Of a stretch of 21,909 nt of DNA, positions 7,450 through 14,496 are shown in pieces; positions within the stretch are counted from its first letter, which is position 1, and the number at the start of each line of letters is the position of its first letter. Both the position numbers and the translations under genes were made by a program. The DNA comes from a virus. Where the stretch lies: the IMG/VR virus record IMGVR_UViG_3300023278_000861, positions 1 through 21,909 of that record, one strand, 5' to 3'. The notes under the pieces were generated by a model that was not told where the DNA came from, did not search any database, and saw only the letters and a program-made list of their open reading frames with translations.

Positions 7450-8346
7450 ATGAGCAAGGGCGGCGGCACACAAACATCCACGACATCCATTGATCCGGAT
7501 GTCAAACAAGCGTACATGGGCAACTTGGGCTACGCCCAGCAGGTTGCCAACAACCTCGGCACCCAGCAGTTTGCTGGCTACAACCCGCAGTACACAGCCG
7601 GCGAGGCTCAGATCGAGCAAGCCGCGCAGGGTGGCGTGGGTATGCAGAATCTGGACACCGCAGCGGAACTTACCCGAGCGGGTGCCGGCTACCAGCCGAT
7701 GATGGTCGGTGCGGATCAGGCGGCCATTCAGTCGTATCTCAATCCGTACACGCAGGAGGTCATCAACACCGGCCTGAGTGATCTGGAGAAGGCTCGGCAG
7801 GCTGCCGTGCAGCAGACCGGCCAGCAGGCGATGCAGGCCAAGGCGTTTGGCGGTTCGCGTCAAGGCGTGGCCGAGGCTCTGACCAATCAGCAGTACGGCA
7901 CGCAAGCCGGCAACATGATTGCGAACTTGCGCAGTCAGGGCTACACGCAAGCCTTGAATGCTGCTCAGCAGGCCGCACTGGCCAACCAGTCCGCAGGTAT
8001 GCAGGGCGCTCAGTTCCGCATGGGCGCGGCCAGCCAGTTGGGTGGTTTGGGTCAGCAGCAGACTGCCGGCCAGTACGCTGCCGGCCAAGCCCTCATGGGT
8101 CTGGGCGGTGCCCGTCAGCAGTTCGCACAGCAGCAGCTTGACGCACAGCGCAATCTGAACTTGCAGCGTCTGAGCTTGATGCAGGGTGCCATCGGTCTGA
8201 ACCCTGCCAACTTGGGCGGGACGAGTTCAACGCCGACATACAGCAACCCAGCGGCTGGTGCCCTTGGTGGTGCGATGGCTGGCAATGCAATCTTTCCAGG
8301 CGGCCTTGGCGCAATCGGCGGCGGTTTGCTTGGTCTTTTCAGTTAA
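7450..8346 (+). CDS. Putative internal virion / DNA-ejection protein, Ala/Gln/Gly-rich
   Basis: ATG at 7450 with AAGGGG upstream; in-frame upstream starts lie inside the previous gene. The 298-aa protein is helical and Gln/Ala-rich, with the phage-typical sequence YLNPYTQEVINTGLSDLEKA, then AFGGSRQGVAEALTNQQYG, and a glycine-rich C-terminus (GGLGAIGGGLLGLFS) that could insert into a membrane. Proteins of this composition in blocks of three or four long genes are characteristic of internal virion or ejection proteins in podovirus-type phages. The function is inferred from composition and position. Confidence 0.75.
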   Translation: MSKGGGTQTSTTSIDPDVKQAYMGNLGYAQQVANNLGTQQFAGYNPQYTAGEAQIEQAAQGGVGMQNLDTAAELTRAGAGYQPMMVGADQAAIQSYLNPYTQEVINTGLSDLEKARQAAVQQTGQQAMQAKAFGGSRQGVAEALTNQQYGTQAGNMIANLRSQGYTQALNAAQQAALANQSAGMQGAQFRMGAASQLGGLGQQQTAGQYAAGQALMGLGGARQQFAQQQLDAQRNLNLQRLSLMQGAIGLNPANLGGTSSTPTYSNPAAGALGGAMAGNAIFPGGLGAIGGGLLGLFS

Positions 8347-8355
8347 GGAGGCATC

Positions 8356-9777
8356 ATGGCCGGTTTTATGGATTACTTCACGGGCGGTGCCGGCGGCACA
8401 GGCTTTGACCTGTTTGGCGGTGGCGCCAGTGGCATGAATGACCTCCTGACTGCGCAGCAGCAAGAAGCGATTAAGCGCCAGAGCATCATGGCGATGGCCG
8501 CTCAATTGCTGCAAGCTGGTGGCCGCTCACCACAGCGCACCAGCTTGGGCCAAGCACTTGGCCAAGGCGTCATGGCTGGCCAGCAGGCGCAGGAAAAGGG
8601 CACTACCGGCGCTGTCAACCAGATGCTGCTTCGCAGCAAGCTGGACGAGGCCAAGCGTGCGCAGGCTTTGGCTGGCCAGATTCAAGGCGTCTTTGCCGGT
8701 GGAATGCCAACTCAGCAAGATGCGGCACTGGCAGCACCAGAGTCTGTGGCCGGTCCAACGGGCCCGACCAATCAGCGTGCTGCACTGGCGCAGGCTCCAA
8801 CTGCCCAGATCAATCCAAGGATGGTGCAAGCCGAGCAATATCGTAGGGCTGCGGCTCTGTCGGCTGGTGATCCAACGAAGTCCAAGGCTTACATGGACAT
8901 CGCGGAAATGCTGAGTCCACGGGAAAAAGTTACGGGTCAGCCGTTTGAGGTGACTGACGCATCCGGCAAGCCGATCATGGTGCAGCAGATGGAAAGCGGC
9001 GAGTTGCGCACAATGGCTGGTTTCGGGCCAAAGCGTGACATTGTTCTGCAAAACCTTGGCGGCCAGACTGTTGCAATCGACAAGTCACAAGCCACGGCTG
9101 GTCAGGCTTTTCAGCAGACCATGACGCCAGCCGAGTTGGCCAACTTGCGGGTTGCGCAAGGCGGCTTGAATTTGCGCCAGCAAGAGTTCCTGCGTGGTGC
9201 GAATGAAATCAAAGAGACTCCGACTGGGTTTGTCTATGTGCCCAAGACACCAGGCGGTACAGCAATGCCTGTTATGGGCGCTGGTGGTCAGCAAGTAATG
9301 GGCGCTGGTGCAGCACCAACTGAAGGCCAATCAAATGCCGCCGGCTTCGCCCAGCGCATGGAGTTGTCCCAAAGCATTCTGGGCAAGTTGCCGGCTGGAT
9401 CGCAGCCTGGCGCTGGCACCCGAGTTGCCGAGGCTGTGCCATTTATCGGCGGGGCATTGGCTCGATCTGGTCAAACCGAAGAAACTCAGATGTACGACCA
9501 AGCTGCGCAGGACTGGATTCGCGCCAAGTTGCGCAAAGAATCTGGCGCTGCAATCGGTGCCGATGAGGCCCGCAAAGAGTACGAAACCTACTTCCCAGTA
9601 GTCGGTGATTCTGACGCCAAGATCAAGCAAAAGGCTGAAGCTCGGCGCGTGGTCACAGAGGGCATGAAAAAGTCTGCCGGTAAAGCGTACACGCCGTATG
9701 TCGCGCCACCGGCTGCTGGTGCCCTGCGCCCCACTGATATCCAAAGCATCATTGACTCTTACAACCGGAGCCGCTAA
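8356..9777 (+). CDS. Putative internal virion protein, 473 aa
   Basis: Strong AAGGAGG 4-5 nt before the ATG. Gly-rich N-terminus (MAGFMDYFTGGAGGTGFDLFG), helical Gln/Ala-rich middle (QQEAIKRQSIMAMAAQLLQ), and a C-terminal signature at about residues 385-450: KESGAAIGADEARKEYETYF followed by KQKAEARRVVTEGM, which I know from many phage structural proteins in this position. The stop is immediately followed by the next start at 9778. Acts presumably inside the capsid or during DNA delivery. Confidence 0.75.
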   Translation: MAGFMDYFTGGAGGTGFDLFGGGASGMNDLLTAQQQEAIKRQSIMAMAAQLLQAGGRSPQRTSLGQALGQGVMAGQQAQEKGTTGAVNQMLLRSKLDEAKRAQALAGQIQGVFAGGMPTQQDAALAAPESVAGPTGPTNQRAALAQAPTAQINPRMVQAEQYRRAAALSAGDPTKSKAYMDIAEMLSPREKVTGQPFEVTDASGKPIMVQQMESGELRTMAGFGPKRDIVLQNLGGQTVAIDKSQATAGQAFQQTMTPAELANLRVAQGGLNLRQQEFLRGANEIKETPTGFVYVPKTPGGTAMPVMGAGGQQVMGAGAAPTEGQSNAAGFAQRMELSQSILGKLPAGSQPGAGTRVAEAVPFIGGALARSGQTEETQMYDQAAQDWIRAKLRKESGAAIGADEARKEYETYFPVVGDSDAKIKQKAEARRVVTEGMKKSAGKAYTPYVAPPAAGALRPTDIQSIIDSYNRSR

Positions 9778-11721
9778 ATGGCAGACATGAACGAGGTTTA
9801 TGACGCACTGCGCAAGGCTGACGCTGCGGGTGATGTCGAGTCTGTTGGCAAGCTGATTGCCTACATTAACTCGCAGCAAGCTGCTGCCGCACCAGCGCCG
9901 CAGCCGTCAATGGCTGATAACCTGATGCGTCAACTTAGCCTGACTGGTCGAGCAGCAACGCCGGCAGTGGCTGGTGCTTTGCTTGGCGCTCCGTTTGGTG
10001 GCCCTATCGGTGCGGCTACGGGCGCGGCAGTTGCCACACTTGGCCCGATGATTGCCGACCCGATGGTGCAGTTGTTCAACCGCGCTGCCGGCACAAACAT
10101 CCCAACCGCATCACAGGGCATTGAGTCCCTTATGACGCGCATGGGTATGGCCGAGCCACAGACCCCGCAAGAGCGCATCTCATACGACATCGCCCGCGCC
10201 GCCGCTGGTGGTGCTGGCGCTCCGGCTGCCCTTGGCCGCATCGGCACGCAGATGGGTGCAAGCGCCATCGGCGCTGGCCAGATGCCATCGACTACAGCCA
10301 ATGTATTGCAGACGATGGCCAAGTACCCAGCGCAGCAGATCGCAGCGTCTGGCCTGTCAGCGGGCACGGGCGCTTCTTTGCGCGAAGGTGGGGCATCCGG
10401 TCCGGCTCAATTGCTTGGGGCCCTTGGCGCTGGCATGATGGCCCCTGGTGGCCCCAAGCTGCCGATCACCCAGCGTGCCATTGCCGCCTCCAAGACATTG
10501 GTTCAGCCCTTCACCGAGCCAGGCCGCGAGGTCATCATCGGCAACCTGCTGAACCGTCTGGCCACCAATCCCGAGCAGGCGCAGCGCAATCTGGCTGCTG
10601 GCGCTCCGCTGGTGCCAGGTGTTCGGCCAACGACTGCGGCACTGGCCCGTGACCCAGGTCTGGCTGCCGCTGAGACGCCGATTCGCGCACTGGACCAGTC
10701 TGGTGCGTTTGCTCAAACGCTGTCGGCCAACCAGCAAAAGCTGCTTGAGGCGTATCGCCGGATATCCGGCAAGCCTGGTTCAATTGAAGCTGCGGAGACC
10801 AAGCGCTACGAGGTGACTGCACCACTGCGCACGCAATCATTTGCCAATTCAACACCAGTGCCGGCTGGTCCAGTGCTTCAGGCTGTCAACATGACACTGG
10901 CCGACCCGATGAAGCAGCGCCAAAGCGTGGATCAGGCGATGGCCTATGTCCAGCAGTTGGTCAACAAGCGCATCGACCCAGAGACAGGCACCATCGACCC
11001 ACGGGCTTTGTACAGCGTGCGCAAGGACATCACAGACGCCATGAGTGGCAAGCTGTCCGGCGACTTGGCCAACATCCGTCTGGCCCGTGGTGAATTGGCC
11101 CAGTTGCTGCCGGTGATCGACAATGTGATTGAGTCCGGCGCACCAGGCTTTCAGCGTTACATGAGCCAGTTCGCAAAGTCATCGAGCGCCATCGACCAGA
11201 TGCGCCTGCTGCAAGGTATTGAGTCAAAGGTCACCACTGGCCAGCCCAACCTGATGACGGGTGAGCCGGTGCTGGCCGCATCCGCACTTCGCCGGCAACT
11301 GGCGGCAAAGAGCGAGGACATCGGCGCTGACTTGTCTCCGGCTGCTCAGACCAAGCTCGACAACATCATCAACGAGATCAACCGTGGTCAGGCGGCTACA
11401 GCGCCAGGCGTCAAGGCACCAGGCTCGGACACCTTCCGCAACATGAGCATGGGCAACCTGATCGGCCGAGTTTTCAGCGAGTCGATGGCCAGCAACACAA
11501 CGCTGCGCAGCATGACACGCCCGCTGGACTTTCTCTACAAGCTGCCGGATGAGAAAATCCAGCAGTTGCTTGTTGAGGCAATGCTAGACCCGAAGATTGC
11601 CGCCGTGATGATGAGCAAGGCAAATATGATGAAGGTTGACCCGCTGGCGAAGTCCCTGCGCCAGAAGGCCGAGCAACTTGGTTTTGGTTCTGAACTTGGA
11701 GCCGCGCAAGCGGGTGAATAA
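9778..11721 (+). CDS. Large internal virion / ejection protein, 647 aa
   Basis: Starts directly after the TAA of the previous gene. N-terminal amphipathic helix MADMNEVYDALRKADAAGD, followed at about 61-93 by a Gly/Ala-rich hydrophobic stretch (TPAVAGALLGAPFGGPIGAA) that looks membrane-active. The rest is mostly helical with Gln/Ala/Pro content. This composition fits a protein ejected with the DNA to form a channel or protect the genome, but no catalytic motif (for example a transglycosylase Glu) is evident. Longest of the four virion-type genes in the block. Confidence 0.75.
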   Translation: MADMNEVYDALRKADAAGDVESVGKLIAYINSQQAAAAPAPQPSMADNLMRQLSLTGRAATPAVAGALLGAPFGGPIGAATGAAVATLGPMIADPMVQLFNRAAGTNIPTASQGIESLMTRMGMAEPQTPQERISYDIARAAAGGAGAPAALGRIGTQMGASAIGAGQMPSTTANVLQTMAKYPAQQIAASGLSAGTGASLREGGASGPAQLLGALGAGMMAPGGPKLPITQRAIAASKTLVQPFTEPGREVIIGNLLNRLATNPEQAQRNLAAGAPLVPGVRPTTAALARDPGLAAAETPIRALDQSGAFAQTLSANQQKLLEAYRRISGKPGSIEAAETKRYEVTAPLRTQSFANSTPVPAGPVLQAVNMTLADPMKQRQSVDQAMAYVQQLVNKRIDPETGTIDPRALYSVRKDITDAMSGKLSGDLANIRLARGELAQLLPVIDNVIESGAPGFQRYMSQFAKSSSAIDQMRLLQGIESKVTTGQPNLMTGEPVLAASALRRQLAAKSEDIGADLSPAAQTKLDNIINEINRGQAATAPGVKAPGSDTFRNMSMGNLIGRVFSESMASNTTLRSMTRPLDFLYKLPDEKIQQLLVEAMLDPKIAAVMMSKANMMKVDPLAKSLRQKAEQLGFGSELGAAQAGE

Positions 11722-11722
11722 C

Positions 11723-12118
11723 ATGGCCGGACTACTCACAATTGACCTTTCCTCTGATGACGAGATGGAGCCCATCACCAAAGAGGAAAACAAGAAGAAT
11801 CGGGACCACTGCGCCAAGTACTGGGCGCTTGGCCCAGCCAAGACCGCTGGCCCCAACACCGAGTACTGGAAGGAGATGGCCATCCGCTGGAAGGTCAAGC
11901 CTGAGCAGGCCAAGCGCCAGCTTTGCGCCAACTGCGAGTACTTCGATGACACGCCGGACATGATGAAGATGATGGAAAATGTCCCGCAGGATGCGATGGA
12001 CAAGGACGGCGGTGGCCGAGGCTACTGCCACAAGTTCGATTTCATCTGCCACAACCTTCGCACCTGCATGGCGTGGGAAGGCAAGAGTGAATCGGATTCT
12101 GAATCGAATGATGAATAG
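11723..12118 (+). CDS. Six-cysteine putative metal-binding phage protein
   Basis: ATG at 11723 follows GGGTGA and lies just after the previous stop; the in-frame TTG further left overlaps the previous gene by ~85 nt and is less likely. 131 aa. Cysteines at 30, 68, 71, 102, 109 and 115 occur as CANCEYF ... GYCHKFDFICHNLRTCMAW, a C-x2-C / C-x6-C-x5-C set that looks like a zinc or iron-sulfur site. I recall this CxxCxYF...GYCxxxxFxC pattern as a conserved phage protein. Acidic, Ser-rich tail (SESDSESNDE). Confidence 0.75.
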   Translation: MAGLLTIDLSSDDEMEPITKEENKKNRDHCAKYWALGPAKTAGPNTEYWKEMAIRWKVKPEQAKRQLCANCEYFDDTPDMMKMMENVPQDAMDKDGGGRGYCHKFDFICHNLRTCMAWEGKSESDSESNDE

Positions 12119-12124
12119 GATTTA

Positions 12125-13186
12125 ATGATGGCAGACTACATTCGACCAACGCCGCGCAACCCGTTCCTCGGTGGCTTGGCCGACCTGCTGGAGGCGTCAA
12201 CATCGCCAGAGCGTACCCAGCAAATGCAGGGCATCATGTCAATGCTCGGCGCTCCAGCCGTGGCCAGCACATTGAACCGCATGAGCTACGGCGCACCACT
12301 GACCAGTGGTGCTGGTGGCCTTGGTGGTACGACCCGAGTGCTGCCTGATGTGCTGGAAGCAGCTCTGGCTGTGGCACCAATGGCACCGGCTGCCGGTCAG
12401 TTGGCCAAAGCCACTGCAAAAACAATTGCACCGACAGCAGCCGGCATGGCTGAAGGTTACTTGCAGCGACAGGGGTTGATGCCAAGCATCACTGCTTATC
12501 ACGCCGGCCCAAATTTGTTTAACCGGTTTGATGTCAGCAGGGCACCATCTACAGGCTCTGCTTACACGCAAGGAGCTTACGCCGCAGCATCACGAAGGGA
12601 AGCTCAGGGAAAGTACCTTCCGAGAACGGGTCCAGACTACGAGGAAAAAGTCATGGGCCTGTACAAATCTGCTGAAAAAAACAAAGACTACGAATCAATG
12701 GAAGTTCTTGAATCAGCAATGTTGAGTCAACTTCCAAGTGAGATGCGTCAGAATTTTATTAAAAGTGGCGAGTACTCGCCTGAGTTTGCGAAAAAGGCAG
12801 AAGGCATCATCAATAAACTGGAAAAGCTACCAAGAGACAGCTATTTGTACAAATTGGACATTGCTGACGAAGCATTGCCAAATTACATGTTGTTCGACAA
12901 GCCAATTTCGGAGCAGCCAGCAGCGGTGCAATCTTTTGCCAATGAACTTGGCATTTCCGGAAGTGACATGCTTGGCGGTGACATAGTTGGAAAACTAAGA
13001 GCCTCTGGTGTTAAAGAGGCTCAAATTCAAGAGATGATGAGAAAGAAGGGGATACCTGGCCTGATCTATGACTCTCCGGATGTACCTGGGTCTGTTAACT
13101 ATGTGACCTACGACCCTGATTTAATCAAAATTCTTGAGGTCAACGACATGCCAGCAACAGGCTTGCTCAACGCTTTTACCCCCTAA
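12125..13186 (+). CDS. Virion-linked protein with C-terminal ADP-ribosyltransferase-like (ART-PolyVal type) domain
   Basis: 353 aa; start at 12125 or the adjacent ATG at 12128 (AGGA upstream). Residues ~1-115 resemble neighbouring internal virion proteins (MMADYIRPTPRNPFLGGLADL, LPDVLEAALAVAPMAPAAGQ). From ~122 the protein changes: AYHAGPNLFNRFDVS (H126), then GAYAAASRREAQGKY (Y152), LYKLDIADEALPNYM with FDKPISEQP, GIPGLIY and NYVTYDPDLIKILE. These match, in order, the signatures I know for ADP-ribosyltransferase domains of polyvalent proteins (YHGSP..F..F, G.Y.A, L.VD..DE, DKP..EQ, NYVVFDP..I.IL). H126 and Y152 would be the H-Y of an H-Y-E triad; I could not assign the Glu. Coding DNA becomes AT-richer from about 12490. 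Confidence 0.75.
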   Translation: MMADYIRPTPRNPFLGGLADLLEASTSPERTQQMQGIMSMLGAPAVASTLNRMSYGAPLTSGAGGLGGTTRVLPDVLEAALAVAPMAPAAGQLAKATAKTIAPTAAGMAEGYLQRQGLMPSITAYHAGPNLFNRFDVSRAPSTGSAYTQGAYAAASRREAQGKYLPRTGPDYEEKVMGLYKSAEKNKDYESMEVLESAMLSQLPSEMRQNFIKSGEYSPEFAKKAEGIINKLEKLPRDSYLYKLDIADEALPNYMLFDKPISEQPAAVQSFANELGISGSDMLGGDIVGKLRASGVKEAQIQEMMRKKGIPGLIYDSPDVPGSVNYVTYDPDLIKILEVNDMPATGLLNAFTP

Positions 13187-13575
13187 CCCTTCTTCACCCC
13201 AAAGAATGCCGCCATCAGCGGGTCGATCTTGATTGTTCGACTTCTCTGACGGCGGCGTGCCTTCAGGAAGTCCCTGTCATCGGCGCTCATGCGCTTGCGA
13301 TAGTCCCGCTGGCGCTCGGCGTTCGTCCTGAATGTCGGGTACTCGGCGTCAACGCCAGCGCCCCAGGCCCAGACCGCAATCGGCACGCCGACCGCACCCT
13401 GCCGGTACGACTGAATGTGGATCAGTCGATCCAAATGCAACTGCCGCACCACCATGTAAGCGCTGCGCTCTGCGCAGAACACCCGAGGCCATATCTCTTG
13501 GACAGTCAACGGGCCAAGCGCCAAGAGCTTGACAATGGCCGGCTGGCAGCGTGGCTTTAGCCCTCTTTTTGCCAC
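13183..13575 (-). CDS. Putative winged-helix-like regulatory protein, 130 aa
   Basis: Minus strand; last gene of a four-gene minus operon. The N-terminal half (AKRGLKPRCQPAIVKLLALGPLTVQEIWPRVFCAERSA is read in short parts: IVKLLALGPLTVQEIWPRV, then SAYMVVRQLHLDRLIHI) has the helix-turn-helix-strand pattern of a winged helix. The C-terminal half is basic (RQRDYRKRMS, KARRRQRSRTIK) and may contact nucleic acid. Its stop CTA (13183-13185 on plus) overlaps the stop of the ART-like gene coming the other way. It overlaps the upstream gene by 19 nt. Confidence 0.6.
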   Translation of the reverse strand: MAKRGLKPRCQPAIVKLLALGPLTVQEIWPRVFCAERSAYMVVRQLHLDRLIHIQSYRQGAVGVPIAVWAWGAGVDAEYPTFRTNAERQRDYRKRMSADDRDFLKARRRQRSRTIKIDPLMAAFFGVKKG

Positions 13576-13739
13576 AGCTTGGGGTTCCCAGTCAGCGTGG
13601 CAAGTTCACGGCGCAGGATTTCGCGCACCACAAACACCCTGGTCCGAGCATCAGCCGGAACGGCATGGCCGTACACCTCGGGGCTCAGCAGGTCGTCCAT
13701 CAATTCCAAGGCCGCAACGATTCCCGTCTCCATGCTCAT
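13557..13739 (-). CDS. Hypothetical small protein, 60 aa
   Basis: Minus strand, begins in an ATGA overlap with the upstream 56-aa gene. Helical, starting METGIVAALELMDDLL and ending REILRRELATLTGNPKLW; no recognised domain. The overlap chain is the main support. Confidence 0.6.
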   Translation of the reverse strand: MSMETGIVAALELMDDLLSPEVYGHAVPADARTRVFVVREILRRELATLTGNPKLWQKEG

Positions 13740-13906
13740 TTGAGGTCTCCTGCGTCTTTTCTGTATATACGAGAAGTCCCAATCAGGGACGGCAGCTTGA
13801 ATGCATCCATGGCCCCAGGTCGGCCTGTGAACGGCTTGAGTTCAATCGGCTTGTAGATGCCGACCATCTTGTTCAGCGCTGGCGCTGGTGTTGCTTTTTT
13901 CTTCAT
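13736..13906 (-). CDS. Hypothetical small basic protein, 56 aa
   Basis: Minus strand. I chose the ATG at 13906 (MKKKATPAPALNKMVGIYKP) because it makes the ATGA overlap with the upstream 34-aa gene; a 4-residue extension to 13918 is possible. Basic, Pro-rich, ending KLPSLIGTSRIYRKDAGDLK. I recall similar short KMVGxYKP proteins in related phages but no function. Confidence 0.6.
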   Translation of the reverse strand: MKKKATPAPALNKMVGIYKPIELKPFTGRPGAMDAFKLPSLIGTSRIYRKDAGDLK

Positions 13907-14007
13907 GCTGACCACCATGCCACCAAGGCCAGTGCCAAGCAGACGCCGATGGTCAGCACCAGCAGGTAGTCCAATACCGCCTCTGCGCGGTCGCTTAATT
14001 TGCTCAT
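13903..14007 (-). CDS. 34-aa single-TM membrane microprotein
   Basis: Minus strand, first gene of the operon. AAGGAG lies 7 nt before its ATG (plus-strand CTCCTT at 14015-14020). The product starts MSKLSDRAEAVLDYLLVLTI and continues with VCLALALVAWWSA: a short polar N-terminus and one hydrophobic segment. The stop overlaps the next start. Size and single TM are compatible with an exclusion or host-membrane-targeting peptide, but there is no direct evidence. Confidence 0.6.
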   Translation of the reverse strand: MSKLSDRAEAVLDYLLVLTIGVCLALALVAWWSA

Positions 14008-14117
14008 GTTTTTACTCCTTGTTCATAGCGAATTTGCTATGTGTTACGGATTATGCACTAAATAAATAAAATTGCATAGTGGTCAACAAATAAACTTGCC
14101 ACCGTTAAAATTAAGTC
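14008..14117. promoter_or_regulatory. Divergent control region with two operator-like inverted repeats
   Basis: This 110-nt AT-rich gap separates the minus-strand operon from the HTH gene. CATAGC (14024-14029) and GCTATG (14036-14041) form a near-complete 18-bp palindrome; TATGCA (14052-14057) and TGCATA (14073-14078) form a second. CATAAT on the minus strand (plus 14050-14055) could serve as a -10 for the leftward operon, and TTGACC (plus 14081-14086) is a poor -35 candidate at wrong spacing. Autoregulation by the HTH protein would be typical; it is inferred. Confidence 0.55.
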
Positions 14118-14360
14118 ATGGAATCGGTACAAGACATCAGGGACAGGGCCAAGGCCAACGGCATCAGGATGAATGCTGTCTGCCGCGAGGCTGGCATCCA
14201 GCCCCCGCAGGTCAGCCGGTGGCTGTCCGGTGCCGTCAGTCCGTTATGGTCATCCGTAAATTCCTTGGCTGCTGCGCTTGATCGGCTTGCATCAGCCAGT
14301 GCGGATTCTGCAAGTAAGACTCCAGCGCCAGCCGAATCAAAGCAGACCGAGACATCTTGA
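14118..14360 (+). CDS. Cro/XRE-like HTH regulator, 80 aa
   Basis: Short HTH protein: DIRDRAKANGIRMNAVCREA and GIQPPQVSRWLSGAV give the four-helix Xre/Cro pattern with the recognition helix around QPPQVSRWL. Residues from ~57 are low complexity (Ser/Ala/Lys/Glu), and this tail is coded antisense to the RHH gene. There is no clear Shine-Dalgarno; TAAAAT at 14106-14111 lies just before the ATG, so the transcript may be leaderless, as known for lambda cI. Expected to repress the divergent promoters, possibly acting as immunity regulator, although no integrase is visible. Confidence 0.75.
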   Translation: MESVQDIRDRAKANGIRMNAVCREAGIQPPQVSRWLSGAVSPLWSSVNSLAAALDRLASASADSASKTPAPAESKQTETS

Positions 14361-14427
14361 GGCCGCTGGCCACTGCGGCCAGCTTTCCCAGCATCTCGTC
14401 AGGTATGTGGGCTGCAATGTATTTCAT
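14236..14427 (-). CDS. Ribbon-helix-helix (CopG/Arc-like) DNA-binding protein, 63 aa
   Basis: Minus strand; starts MKYIAAHIPDEMLGKLAAVA, then SGLKMSRSALIRLALESYLQ: a beta-strand followed by two helices with the turn GLKMSRS, the standard RHH pattern. An AGGACA-type site precedes the ATG. The C-terminus overlaps the 3' end of the plus-strand HTH gene by 125 nt. It may control the SSB gene upstream or the divergent region; it may also be an antitoxin-like regulator, but no toxin gene is adjacent. Confidence 0.7.
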   Translation of the reverse strand: MKYIAAHIPDEMLGKLAAVASGLKMSRSALIRLALESYLQNPHWLMQADQAQQPRNLRMTITD

Positions 14428-14496
14428 GAGTGTCCTAAAGGTGAGGGCTTACTCGCTGCACCGCTTTTGGCGGCATCCGCTTTCAGCCCCCGATTC

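Noticed and set aside
7435-8088. 217-aa Leu-rich minus-strand ORF
   Set aside because: Leu/Gly/Ala bias is the antisense image of Gln/Ala codons in the plus-strand ejection protein.
7800-8160. Apparent DNA repeats (CAGCAG-like) in the 298-aa protein gene
   Set aside because: Explained by Gln/Ala-rich coding; not in phase or conserved as a repeat array.
13529-13969. 146-aa plus-strand ORF antisense to the minus operon
   Set aside because: No ribosome-binding site or domain, and it contradicts four tightly overlapping minus-strand genes.
14428-14496. 13-codon minus ORF between SSB and RHH genes
   Set aside because: No convincing ribosome-binding site and no overlap with neighbours; gap otherwise featureless.
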